15,515 nt of DNA from CAYUYV01 sp964474635 (GCA_964474635.1 CAYYTT010000095.1:1-15515), one strand, 5' to 3'. Shown: positions 1-7,215, counted from the stretch's first letter. Made by a program: numbers and translations. Notes: a model not told the origin generated them from the sequence alone.

Positions 1-278
1 GGGCGGGTTCCTCTTCTCCCTCTACTGATGATCAGTTTACCCTAAATAAGGGGTTTTGGATAGGTTTTTGTGCGGTTTACAACGGAATTTGCGTTCATTT
101 GTCATGGCGAGGAGTTTTGCGATGACGCCAACCAGGGCCGCGCGTTCTGTGCGCTTGGCCCTGGATCCCTTCGCTGGCGCTCGGGATGACGGTGTTGGGG
201 GTAGAGGAGTTCCCCAATCTCGTCATGGCGAGGAGCGTAGCGACGACGCCAACCAGGGCCGCGCGTTCAGAGCCCTTG

Positions 279-378
279 NNNNNNNNNNNNNNNNNNNNNN
301 NNNNNNNNNNNNNNNNNNNNNNNNNNNNNNNNNNNNNNNNNNNNNNNNNNNNNNNNNNNNNNNNNNNNNNNNNNNNNN
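279..378. other. Assembly gap (100 N)
   Basis: Exactly 100 N, the conventional size for a gap of unknown length. It falls in the loop of the second repeat unit. The flanks AGCCCTTG and GCCCTGGATCCC join without loss into the sequence expected from the other units, so the true missing sequence may be zero bases or a whole number of repeat units. Confidence 0.95.
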
Positions 379-406
379 GCCCTGGATCCCTTCGCTGGCG
401 CTCGGG

Positions 407-449
407 ATGACGGTGTTGGGGTTGGTGACGCTTCCCCCAACATCGTCAT
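407..449. repeat. Second inverted repeat at the unit junction
   Basis: ATGACGGTGTTGGGG (407-421) and CCCCAACATCGTCAT (435-449) are reverse complements at 14 of 15 positions, with a 13-nt loop. The pairing bridges the right arm of one unit and the left arm of the next, so it competes with the hairpin formed inside each unit. The other two junctions keep the same design with about 12 of 15 pairs. No T-run follows, so it is not a typical intrinsic terminator. Confidence 0.75.
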
Positions 450-672
450 GGCGAGGAGCGTAGCGACGACGCCAACCAGAGCCACACGCTCCGAACGCCT
501 TGGCCCTGGATCCCTTCGCTGGCGCTCGGGATGACGGTGTTGGGGTTGGTGACGCTTGCCCCAACTTTGTCATGGCGAGGAGGGTAGCGACGACGCCGGC
601 CAGGGCCGCGCGCTGTGAGCCCTTGGCTCTGGATCCCTTCGCTAGCGCTCGGGATGACGGTGGGGGTGGCGG

Positions 673-991
673 GCGATTGTCGGTCTTTGGCGCGCTTGTC
701 TTTTGGGCCAGGGGCTCGCCCTTTGGAGCCACGCGCGCACCATTTTGGCCATAGGGGGAAGCTTTTGTAATGCCTGCCGTTTTGGGCCATCCAGGTCTTC
801 CAGGCCGGGGCGGCCCTCGAAACAGCGCGTCAGCGCAGGCTGGGGTTACCTGACCGGGCATAGATCCTGCGGGCTAAACCCTGGCGCGGCGGCGCTTTTA
901 AGCTACGCTTATGAAAAATGGCCGCAAAACGGGCCCCCTCGCGCGCGGCCCTCAGGTCGCCGTCTCGAGGTCCCGGCGAGAGGGAGTGCCC
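673..991. other. Non-coding stretch before meh
   Basis: This 319-nt stretch between the repeat array and the meh start has no convincing gene on either strand. It must hold the promoter for the meh-mct unit unless transcription enters from the array, but I see no clear -35/-10 pair. An in-frame ATG at 911 would add 27 residues to Meh; it has no good ribosome binding site and the added sequence does not look like the family. The first 100 nt of the window are likewise without a recognisable gene. Confidence 0.6.
978..986 (+). promoter_or_regulatory. Ribosome binding site that fixes the meh start
   Basis: GAGAGGGAG lies 5 nt before the ATG at 992. It supports that codon over the upstream in-frame ATG at 911, which has no comparable purine-rich tract. 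Confidence 0.65.
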
Positions 992-1840
992 ATGACGGAT
1001 TTGAATTTCGAAAGCTGGACCGGCCGCACGGAAACCCAGAGCGACATCGTCACATCCGCGCCCGTGCGCGGTTTGTCGGCCACCCTTGGCGCCATAAACG
1101 ATGTGAGCGCGGAGCCCGGCGCGCCGCTGCCCCCCCTTTGGATCTGGATCAATTTCCTGCCCATCGTCTCCATGGACCAGGTGGGCCCGGACGGGCACCC
1201 AAGGCGCGGCGGATTTCTGCCGCCGGTGCCCCTGGAGCGGCGCATGTGGGCGGGCGGACGCCTGACGTTCCACGCCCCCATCCATGTCGGCGATCGCCTG
1301 GACCGCACCTCAACGATCCTGTCCGTGAAGGAAAAATCGGGCCGCGCCGGCTCCATGGTTCTGCTCACCGTGCGCCATGAGGTCAGCGTCGATGGCCGCC
1401 TCGCTGTCGATGAGGAACAGGACATCGTCTATATCGCCATTCCGGATGTCTTCACGCCGCCGCCGCCCACCGCCGTCCCCGTGGGGGACTGGCGCGAGCC
1501 GGTGACCATGGATCCAGTCAAGCTGTTCCGCTTCTCGGCCCTTACCTTCAATGGCCACCGCATCCATTACGACCGGCCCTATGCCATGGAGGTGGAGAAA
1601 TATCCTGGCCTCGTGGTGCACGGACCGCTCCAGGCGCTGATGCTGTTTGAGGCGGGCCGGAGGCGCCACCGGGACAAGACGCCATCGGGCTTCACCTTTC
1701 GCGCCACCCGCCCCCTGTTCGATTTCGACGCCATCAGCCTCACCGGCGCGGCGCGCGAGGATGGGGCGCTCGATCTGTACACGGCCAATGGCGAGGGCGC
1801 CGTCGGCATGCAGGCCGCCCTCTCCTTCCGCGACGCCTGA
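992..1840 (+). CDS. meh: Mesaconyl-C4-CoA (3-methylfumaryl-CoA) hydratase, HTD2/MaoC family
   Basis: Probable hydratase adding water to mesaconyl-C4-CoA to give citramalyl-CoA, a late step of the 3-hydroxypropionate bi-cycle. The 282-residue product has the double hot-dog layout of the HTD2/MaoC group: an N-terminal FAS1-like dehydratase half (about 1-150) and a C-terminal catalytic half. The hydratase signature is visible as NGHRIHYDRPYA (187-198), with His192 and Asp194 as candidate catalytic residues, followed by the YPGLVVHGP turn (204-212). Length matches the family. The start at 992 is chosen for its binding site. The adjoining downstream gene is a family III CoA-transferase of the Mct type, which is what makes this assignment specific. 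By sequence alone it could also be an itaconyl-CoA or other short branched enoyl-CoA hydratase; family assignment is firm, substrate is inferred. Confidence 0.8.
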   Translation: MTDLNFESWTGRTETQSDIVTSAPVRGLSATLGAINDVSAEPGAPLPPLWIWINFLPIVSMDQVGPDGHPRRGGFLPPVPLERRMWAGGRLTFHAPIHVGDRLDRTSTILSVKEKSGRAGSMVLLTVRHEVSVDGRLAVDEEQDIVYIAIPDVFTPPPPTAVPVGDWREPVTMDPVKLFRFSALTFNGHRIHYDRPYAMEVEKYPGLVVHGPLQALMLFEAGRRRHRDKTPSGFTFRATRPLFDFDAISLTGAAREDGALDLYTANGEGAVGMQAALSFRDA

Positions 1841-1887
1841 GACCACAGAACAAAACGCACGCACCCAAAACCCAGGAGGACCCGCCC

Positions 1888-3126
1888 ATGGCTCAGATAC
1901 TCAAAGGCCTTCGCATTGTCGAAGGGTCCGCCTTCGTTGCCGCGCCCCTTGCCGGCATGACCCTGGCGCAAATGGGCGCCGACGTGATCCGCTTCGACCG
2001 CATTCGCGGCGGTCTCGACTTTCACCGCTGGCCGGTGACGAAAGACAATGACAGCCTGTTCTGGGCGGGGCTGAACAAGGGCAAGCGCTCTCTGGCCGTG
2101 GACATGTCCACCCCCCGCGGCCAGGAAATCGTCACCCGGCTGATCACCGAGCCGGGCGAGGATCGGGGCATCTATGTCACCAATCTGCGGGTACGCGGAT
2201 GGATGGGCTATGAGGCCCTGAAGGAAAAGCGCGAGGACCTGATCATGGTCACCGTGCTTGGCGACCGCAATGGCGGGCCGGCCGTCGACTACACGGTCAA
2301 TCCCGGTGTGGGTTTTCCCGATGCCACGGGCCATGAGGGCACGCGCGAACCCGTGGGCCATGTGCTGCCGGCCTGGGACATTGCGACCGGGCACCTGGCG
2401 GCCGTGAGCGTGCTTGCCGCCGAGCGCCACCGGCGCATGACCGGCGAAGGGCAAATCGTGGATGTTCCGCTCAAGGATGTGGCGCTGGGCGCGCTCGGTT
2501 ATCTTGGCATCATCGGTGAGGTCATGGTCAATGGCTATGACCGGCCTAAGGTCGGCAATTCCCTCTACGGCGCCTATGCCCAAGACTTCGAGACGTCCGA
2601 TGGGCGCCGCGTGATGGTCGTGGCCCTGACCAATCGCCAGTGGAACGGCCTCAAATCGGCGACGCATTTGTCCGAAGAACTCGATGCTCTGGGCCCGCGC
2701 CTCGGCGTCAACCTGGCCCTCGAAGGGGACCGCTGGAAAGCGCGCCACGAGATCACGACAATCCTTCGACCCTGGTTCGCGGCCCGGCGCATCGAGGATT
2801 TCGCTCAGAACCTCAACGAACATGGCGTGACCTGGAGCGTATACCGTTCCTTCCGTCAGGTGATCGAAGAGGACCCGGACTGCTCGACCGCCAATCCCAT
2901 GTTCAACATGATCGATCATCCGGGCATCGGCGAATATCTTGTGCCGGGAACGCCGGTCAATTTCAGTGCCGAGCCAAGGGAGAATCCGGGGCGCGCGCCG
3001 GCCTTGGGGGAAAACACGGACGAAATTCTGTCCGAACTCGGCTGTTCGGATGGGGAAATCGCGCGCCTGCACGATGAACAGATTGTCGCCGGCCCCCGCC
3101 CCGGCCGGGCCCCAACAAGCGATTGA
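1888..3126 (+). CDS. mct: Mesaconyl-CoA C1-C4 CoA transferase (2-methylfumaryl-CoA isomerase), CaiB/BaiF family III
   Basis: Family III CoA-transferase of 412 residues, probably moving CoA within mesaconate from the C1 to the C4 carboxyl. The N-terminus (LKGLRIVEGSAFVAAPLAG, 5-23, then the LAQMGADVIRFD strand) and the GLNKGKRSL segment (61-69) are typical of CaiB/BaiF proteins. The catalytic aspartate is most likely Asp164 in PAWDIATGHL, aligning with the active-site GDSNTG region of formyl-CoA transferase. The C-terminus has the usual GRAPALGENTDEIL ending (about 377-390). A strong AGGAGG (1874-1879) sits 8 nt before the ATG, and 47 nt separate it from meh, so the two are probably co-transcribed. 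An intramolecular isomerase fits the hydratase partner, but another acyl-CoA transferase specificity cannot be excluded without phylogeny. Confidence 0.8.
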   Translation: MAQILKGLRIVEGSAFVAAPLAGMTLAQMGADVIRFDRIRGGLDFHRWPVTKDNDSLFWAGLNKGKRSLAVDMSTPRGQEIVTRLITEPGEDRGIYVTNLRVRGWMGYEALKEKREDLIMVTVLGDRNGGPAVDYTVNPGVGFPDATGHEGTREPVGHVLPAWDIATGHLAAVSVLAAERHRRMTGEGQIVDVPLKDVALGALGYLGIIGEVMVNGYDRPKVGNSLYGAYAQDFETSDGRRVMVVALTNRQWNGLKSATHLSEELDALGPRLGVNLALEGDRWKARHEITTILRPWFAARRIEDFAQNLNEHGVTWSVYRSFRQVIEEDPDCSTANPMFNMIDHPGIGEYLVPGTPVNFSAEPRENPGRAPALGENTDEILSELGCSDGEIARLHDEQIVAGPRPGRAPTSD

Positions 3127-3161
3127 TTCTGAGGCGCGAATGATTGGTAAGGGGATGATCG

Positions 3162-4091
3162 ATGCGGAACGTGACCGGGGCGGTGTGCGCGAGCCTGGTG
3201 CTGCTCTGCTCTTGCGTGGCAGGCACTGGCGCGGCTGGTAGGGCCGGTGCCCTGCCCGCGGGCTACACGAATGTCTGCACAACATCGGTAACAAATACGT
3301 GGGCGTACCGGTATAATCGATTGATCGTCGAGCCGAGTTCCACACGGCATCCGCACATGGCCAGCGAGGTCACTTACAATGGTCCGTCGCAAGAGTGCAC
3401 CAACCAGTCCATGGGCACGAACCTGATCGAAGGCGAGGCCGCCTTGACGCGCACCGGCGATATGCGGGTGATCGGCGATCTGTGCGCGGCGGAGCCTCAG
3501 CTCGTGATCGAGCGCGTACGGATCAATGCACCACTGACCCCGAAAAATATCGCCTATCAAAAGACAAACAGAAATTCGCCTTATGACTTTTACGTCGACT
3601 CCCGGACCCAACTCGTGGGCTCGATCAGGCGTGTCGATGATATGCTGGAGGCCTTCAAGGTCCTGGTAAGCCAGCAATGCGGCGCGGTGCCGCCGCGCGT
3701 GCGTGTCTTTGGGCGAACCAAATACAACCAGCCCAATAGCTGGGTCCGAAAGCCGGGCGACAAACGGTGGAGCCATCCGGGCAATCCACCCGTCGAGTAC
3801 ACGACGTTTTATTCCGGGACGTATTATCCAGATCGCGAGCCCTTCGCCCTGGAGCATGACGACACGGAACAGGCCGTCCTGTACAAAGTCCTCGAAGGGG
3901 AGTTCCGGCGCCACATCGCGCAGCAATACCGATACGACCCCAACAGGGCCGCGCTGGGGCTCGGTGTCATTGCGCTGTGGGCCCTCGCCGCGCAGGACGG
4001 CGGCGATCCCAATGGGCTTAACCCGGTCGATCCCCTGTGCTATTCGGGCCTTTCGGCGGGCGAACGCATCGCCTATGGCTGCCCGTTTTAG
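3162..4091 (+). CDS. Exported cysteine-rich protein of unknown function, possible lipoprotein
   Basis: I do not recognise this 309-residue protein. It starts with a signal-like segment (hydrophobic about 7-20). LCSC ending at Cys18 could be a lipobox, though Cys at the -2 position is not consensus; cleavage by signal peptidase I near residues 26-30 is an alternative. The mature part has six cysteines (39, 79, 108, 173, 293, 307), an even number compatible with disulfides in the periplasm, and is rich in Tyr, Asn and Arg. A short hydrophobic stretch (264-277) lies near the C-terminus and is too short to be a clear membrane helix. AAGGGG (3149-3154) stands 7 nt before the ATG. It follows mct by 35 nt on the same strand and may share its transcript, but nothing links it to CoA metabolism. 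A long minus-strand frame covers the same region and is judged a shadow. Confidence 0.7.
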   Translation: MRNVTGAVCASLVLLCSCVAGTGAAGRAGALPAGYTNVCTTSVTNTWAYRYNRLIVEPSSTRHPHMASEVTYNGPSQECTNQSMGTNLIEGEAALTRTGDMRVIGDLCAAEPQLVIERVRINAPLTPKNIAYQKTNRNSPYDFYVDSRTQLVGSIRRVDDMLEAFKVLVSQQCGAVPPRVRVFGRTKYNQPNSWVRKPGDKRWSHPGNPPVEYTTFYSGTYYPDREPFALEHDDTEQAVLYKVLEGEFRRHIAQQYRYDPNRAALGLGVIALWALAAQDGGDPNGLNPVDPLCYSGLSAGERIAYGCPF

Positions 4092-4101
4092 GGCGCATGC
4101 G

Positions 4102-4689
4102 TCACGGCGCGACCCAAGACCCGGTCCACTCCGTGCCCTGACGCTCGAAGATGGCCCGTTCGTGGCCGTCTCGGGCCAGGGTCAGGCAATCAAGCCTGTC
4201 CAGGGTGGCAAGGATCACCGTGAAATGCCCCGCGCCGCCAGCAATGGCGGCAGGATCGGTCGGCTCAGCCGCCTGTTTTGAGGCCGCGCGGGTCTCCACG
4301 GGTGTTCCGGGCGGCAGGGGCAAGTGGTAGGCGGTCTTTTGGCGCTCCGACAGGCCCGCATAGACCCCATCACGATACGGACCATGGGCGAGGATCCCCG
4401 CTTCCCCCTCGGCGCGCACCTGGAATTGGTGGCGCGTATCCCAGAACAGCAACGACAGACGGGACGCGGCAAGAAGCTCGGCGACCTTCGCCGAGCGGTG
4501 ATCCGTATGGATCTCAAGCCGGTTCAAAGCCCGATCAACGGCCCTCAGGACCACCACACGGCCCGCCGGACCGGATTGCCCGGCCGTGCACAGAACGGGC
4601 GTGCGAAACGGCGCGTTGCGCCGCTCCGGCGCCGCCTGGATCCGGCCCCAGGCAAGGCCGAACAGGGCCACAAGCTCCGGCTCGCGCAT
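4102..4689 (-). CDS. Pyridoxamine 5'-phosphate oxidase-like flavin-binding protein
   Basis: A 195-residue split-barrel protein of the PNPOx-like FMN-binding superfamily, closest in appearance to the small Alr4036-type group. Visible elements are RVVVLRAVDR (44-53), the HTDHRSAKVAEL strand-loop that contacts flavin phosphate in relatives (61-72), LLFWDTRHQFQVRAEGE (80-96) and the closing WTGSWVAP (188-195). It starts 6 nt after the crtY stop on the same strand, so it is the third gene of the crtB-crtY operon. Its stop lies 10 nt from the stop of the exported-protein gene on the opposite strand, with no obvious terminator between. Family assignment is good; whether it is a true PNP oxidase, another flavin reductase or oxidase, or acts on carotenoids or quinones is not shown by the sequence. 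Confidence 0.8.
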   Translation of the reverse strand: MREPELVALFGLAWGRIQAAPERRNAPFRTPVLCTAGQSGPAGRVVVLRAVDRALNRLEIHTDHRSAKVAELLAASRLSLLFWDTRHQFQVRAEGEAGILAHGPYRDGVYAGLSERQKTAYHLPLPPGTPVETRAASKQAAEPTDPAAIAGGAGHFTVILATLDRLDCLTLARDGHERAIFERQGTEWTGSWVAP

Positions 4690-4695
4690 AACGCC

Positions 4696-5943
4696 TCACG
4701 CTCCGCCAACGGGCGGTGCATTGGGCGGGGCGGGCCGGATACCGAATTCCTTCAGCCCAAGCGCCAGGGATGCGGCCGTCTTCAGGAAGGGCAGCTTGGG
4801 CAGGGACATGACCACGGCCGCCGCATCGATCAGGCTGCCCGTGTCGGCCAAAAAACGGATGGCCCGCTGGGTATCGGCCTTTTCGAAAATCACCGCCGAG
4901 AGCAGCGGCCCCAAATGGGGATGGTGGCGCAGCACGCGCAGCCACACCTTGTCCATGGCGCTCAGCCAGGCGGTGCGCGTGCCAAGCCCTGGGCGCAAGG
5001 CCTCCGCCGCCAGGCCATGGCGCGTGATCCCTTGGGCCAACGCGGCCGCCTGGCGCTGGATGGCCAGAAACCCATAGCCCGAGGAGGGGCGCAGCGCTCC
5101 GCCGGCCGTGCCCATGCGCAGGATGCGGCTGCCGGGCGCGGACGGGTCCATGCCCACGGCGGAAATCATCGGCAGGCAGGCGGCCTCGCGATAATGCACC
5201 GTGAACGGATGGCCCACATAGCGCGCGACCGCCTCCTCCAGCCCCTCAAGGGGCGGGGGCACGTGGGCGCGGGGCGTAAAGCGGGTATCCTCGACCAGGG
5301 CCCGGGTCGGCGAGAAGGGCAAAACGTAAAAGAACCGGATCTCGCCCTCATGGGTGCCGGGCAGGAAATCCATCAGGATGACCTCCCCCGGATCGAAGCA
5401 CGGCTCCTCGGTCTCGATCTCGATCCCGGCAAAGGCCTGCACCAGCCCCTGGGGCAGAATTTCCGTATCCTCCGGACGCACCCAAACCGGCGGCCGGGTG
5501 TCGACGCACAGGTCCGCACTCATGCGCCCCGCCGGCGTCTCCACGGCGACGGCGCCGCCATCCTCCGTGAGCGCATCGACCGGCACACCAAGGGACATGG
5601 TGATTTTCGGATGACCGCGCAGCCGCTCCAGCGCCATGTCGTAAAGGGTATGCGCCTCAATGGTCTCGTAGGGCGTGGGGTCCGCGTTGAAATGCACATC
5701 CCGTCCGCCGCCGCGCACCAGGCACCGGGACCAACGGCTGCGCACGGCCGCATCGAAGGGGTGGTCGTGCAGCCGCCAATAGGACCAGGTCCGGTCGCGT
5801 TTATAGGCGTGTCGCGCCTCCACAAGATGGGTGCGCGGACAGGCCTCGCCCAGCTCACTGAGCGCAATGGCGAGGCTGAGGCCGGCAAGACCGCCGCCGC
5901 AGATCGCCAGCTCAACACCATTCGGCAAGGTCGTACCGGTCAT
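4696..5943 (-). CDS. crtY: Lycopene beta-cyclase, CrtY type
   Basis: Converts lycopene to beta-carotene by closing both ionone rings; a membrane-associated flavoprotein of 415 residues. The N-terminal dinucleotide fold is clear (GGGLAGLSLA, 16-25), followed by the cyclase RTWSYW motif (51-56). The central FFYVLPFSPTRALVEDTRF (204-222) and GGALRPSSGYGFLAIQ (281-296) are hallmarks of the bacterial CrtY family. Length is slightly above the usual 380-400. Its ATG overlaps the crtB stop by 4 nt (ATGA), so the two are translationally coupled. No phytoene desaturase lies between or beside them, so lycopene must be supplied by crtI elsewhere. A long open frame on the plus strand here is an antisense shadow. 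Confidence 0.92.
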   Translation of the reverse strand: MTGTTLPNGVELAICGGGLAGLSLAIALSELGEACPRTHLVEARHAYKRDRTWSYWRLHDHPFDAAVRSRWSRCLVRGGGRDVHFNADPTPYETIEAHTLYDMALERLRGHPKITMSLGVPVDALTEDGGAVAVETPAGRMSADLCVDTRPPVWVRPEDTEILPQGLVQAFAGIEIETEEPCFDPGEVILMDFLPGTHEGEIRFFYVLPFSPTRALVEDTRFTPRAHVPPPLEGLEEAVARYVGHPFTVHYREAACLPMISAVGMDPSAPGSRILRMGTAGGALRPSSGYGFLAIQRQAAALAQGITRHGLAAEALRPGLGTRTAWLSAMDKVWLRVLRHHPHLGPLLSAVIFEKADTQRAIRFLADTGSLIDAAAVVMSLPKLPFLKTAASLALGLKEFGIRPAPPNAPPVGGA

Positions 5944-7094
5944 GGCGCGTCTCCCTCGGCGGCGCGAAACGCAAGACCGTCCGGTGTCGGTATGAAATCA
6001 TAGCGGCGCAGCATGGGTTCGATCTCATCATGCAGCGCCGTGTCATGGCGCGCCGCCAACCGGCCCGGCAGGACCGTGAGCCCGGCGAGAGCGCCCGCGG
6101 TGAGAATGATTTTGCGCGACCGGGTCGTGAAGGCCCTGCCCTGCCAGTAACGCGCGGGGCCGCCGCGCCGGATCACCCCGCCAATGCCGCGATAGACCCG
6201 CGAGGCCACATGGATCGCGGCGCGGGCCTGGAGCGGCAGGAAGCACAGGCCCGTCCGCGCGCTGTCGTAGTATCGGTCAGCCTCTTCGAGCAGATGCAGC
6301 ACGCCGGTCCAGGCGCGGGCCCGGTCATCGCCCGTACCGGCCACGAGCGCTTCGGGCTCCAGGGGCCCGTCCGTCCACTCCGCCGGCAGATAAACCCGGG
6401 TCCGGCCCGCGTCCTCAAGCACATCGCGCGCGATATTGGTCATCTGCATGGCAAGCCCGAGGTCGATCGCGAAGGGCAGCGCCCGCTCCTGCTCGCGCAC
6501 CTCCAGCACCGGGCACATCATGACGCCCACGCAGCCGGCGACACCCAGGGCGTAGTCCTTCAGTTCAGCCGCCCGGGCAAGGCGCATGGGCTCCAGATCG
6601 GCGACCAGCATGTCCGCCAGCATGCGCGCACCGGCAATGGCGGAGGGCGCGCCGTCGCACAGGTCGAAAAAATCGGCCACGTCCGGGCGATGGCTCGTGC
6701 CGGCGGTCAGATCGGCCTGGACCTGCCGCAAATTGTGGCTTGCACGGACGATATCGTGTTCCTCGTCGGCCAGATCGTCGAGATAACGGCAAAAGGCATA
6801 GAGGCGCGCGGCCCGGTCGAGCTTCGCGGGGGACAAAAAGCGCCCCGCCCAGTTGAAACTGCGGCCATGGTGGGCGAGCACGGCGCGGCTGTCCTGATCG
6901 ACGGCGCCCAGATCGTCGATTCGCCTATCCCGGTCGCCGCCGGTCTGCGCGCTGGCCCGCACCGGGCTACTCGGTCCGCGTTCACCCGAAACGGGATGGG
7001 TCATGGCAGGCTGTGCTCCCTGGGCGATCGCTGCCACGGCGATCGGCGACGCCGCAGCACCCTTGGCCATACCATCACTCACCTGTCGGGTCAT
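5940..7094 (-). CDS. crtB: Phytoene synthase
   Basis: Condenses two geranylgeranyl diphosphates to phytoene, the first committed carotenoid step. The 384-residue product belongs to the squalene/phytoene synthase family. The first aspartate-rich motif is DDLAD (106-110) after the conserved LYAFCRYLDD helix. The second is DVLED (224-228) within QMTNIARDVLEDAGRTRVYLP. The family core begins around residue 68 (DSRAVLAHHGRSF), so the first 65 or so residues are an Ala/Gly/Pro-rich extension. The start at 7094 is supported by GGGGGA about 5 nt upstream; ATG codons at residues 9 (7070) and 31 (7004) are alternatives, the latter with a more distant GGGAG. Short hydrophobic stretches near 330-345 may hold it at the membrane. 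First gene of crtB-crtY-PNPOx. Confidence 0.92.
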   Translation of the reverse strand: MTRQVSDGMAKGAAASPIAVAAIAQGAQPAMTHPVSGERGPSSPVRASAQTGGDRDRRIDDLGAVDQDSRAVLAHHGRSFNWAGRFLSPAKLDRAARLYAFCRYLDDLADEEHDIVRASHNLRQVQADLTAGTSHRPDVADFFDLCDGAPSAIAGARMLADMLVADLEPMRLARAAELKDYALGVAGCVGVMMCPVLEVREQERALPFAIDLGLAMQMTNIARDVLEDAGRTRVYLPAEWTDGPLEPEALVAGTGDDRARAWTGVLHLLEEADRYYDSARTGLCFLPLQARAAIHVASRVYRGIGGVIRRGGPARYWQGRAFTTRSRKIILTAGALAGLTVLPGRLAARHDTALHDEIEPMLRRYDFIPTPDGLAFRAAEGDAP

Positions 7095-7110
7095 TCGGTC
7101 CCCCGTGACT

Positions 7111-7120
7111 ACACCGGTGT
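7111..7120. promoter_or_regulatory. Perfect 10-bp palindrome upstream of crtB
   Basis: ACACCGGTGT is a perfect palindrome with its near end 16 nt before the crtB start codon. It could be a repressor site in the crtB leader. It does not match the TGT-N12-ACA pattern of PpsR/CrtJ. It may be chance in GC-rich DNA. Confidence 0.25.
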
Positions 7121-7148
7121 TCTCACCTTACGGTCTTGATGGCCTGGG

Positions 7149-7168
7149 GGACTACACAACCAAAGTCC
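7149..7168. promoter_or_regulatory. Short inverted repeat in the crtB/SDR spacer
   Basis: GGACT (7149-7153) and AGTCC (7164-7168) are inverted with a 10-nt spacer, about 55 nt upstream of crtB. The arms are short, so an operator role is only possible. No convincing -35/-10 pair was found beside it. Confidence 0.2.
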
Positions 7169-7215
7169 AGCTTTTGGCCGCTTTAGGGTGCGCCCATCCT
7201 GGAGCGCGAGAAATC

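Larger units (their letters stand above)
101..672. repeat. Tandem array of about 122-nt inverted-repeat units
   Basis: Four recognisable units start at 101, 222, 445 and 569, each opening with GTCATGGCGAGGAG. Spacing is 121 and 124 nt for the uninterrupted pairs, and 123 nt across the gap once the Ns are removed. Each unit has a left arm (GTCATGGCGAGG to CCAGGG), a short variable loop, and a right arm (CCCTGGATCCCTTCGC to GGGATGAC) that is an imperfect reverse complement of the left. The first unit diverges in its left arm (GTTTTGCGATG instead of CGTAGCGACG) and the last lacks the final spacer. No coding frame here looks real. The arms resemble, from memory, a dispersed bacterial intergenic repeat family of the type GTCAT..GCGAGGAGCG..AGCGACG; I could not check this. 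No transposase or CRISPR-type direct repeat is present. Confidence 0.9.

Noticed and set aside
40..58. Terminator-like CCCTAAATAAGGGG followed by TTTT
   Set aside because: The stem is only about 4 bp and no gene end is visible upstream in the window.
101..672. CRISPR array
   Set aside because: The units are about 122 nt, are themselves inverted repeats and have near-identical spacers, and there is no cas gene.
56..861. Open frames on both strands through the repeat array
   Set aside because: They translate the tandem repeats and the N gap, have no family resemblance and no ribosome binding sites, and change with each repeat unit.
1579..3345. 588-codon minus-strand open frame opposite meh and mct
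   Set aside because: It covers clear catalytic motifs of Meh and Mct on the other strand. It is an antisense shadow typical of GC-rich DNA.
2916..3926. Long minus-strand open frame opposite the exported-protein gene
   Set aside because: It overlaps the end of mct and the exported protein. The plus-strand product has a signal sequence, a good ribosome binding site and sensible composition; the minus frame shows no family motif.
4324..6003. 559-codon plus-strand open frame opposite the PNPOx-like gene and crtY
   Set aside because: Composition is rich in Arg, Gly, His and Gln with no domain; crtY on the minus strand is unmistakable.
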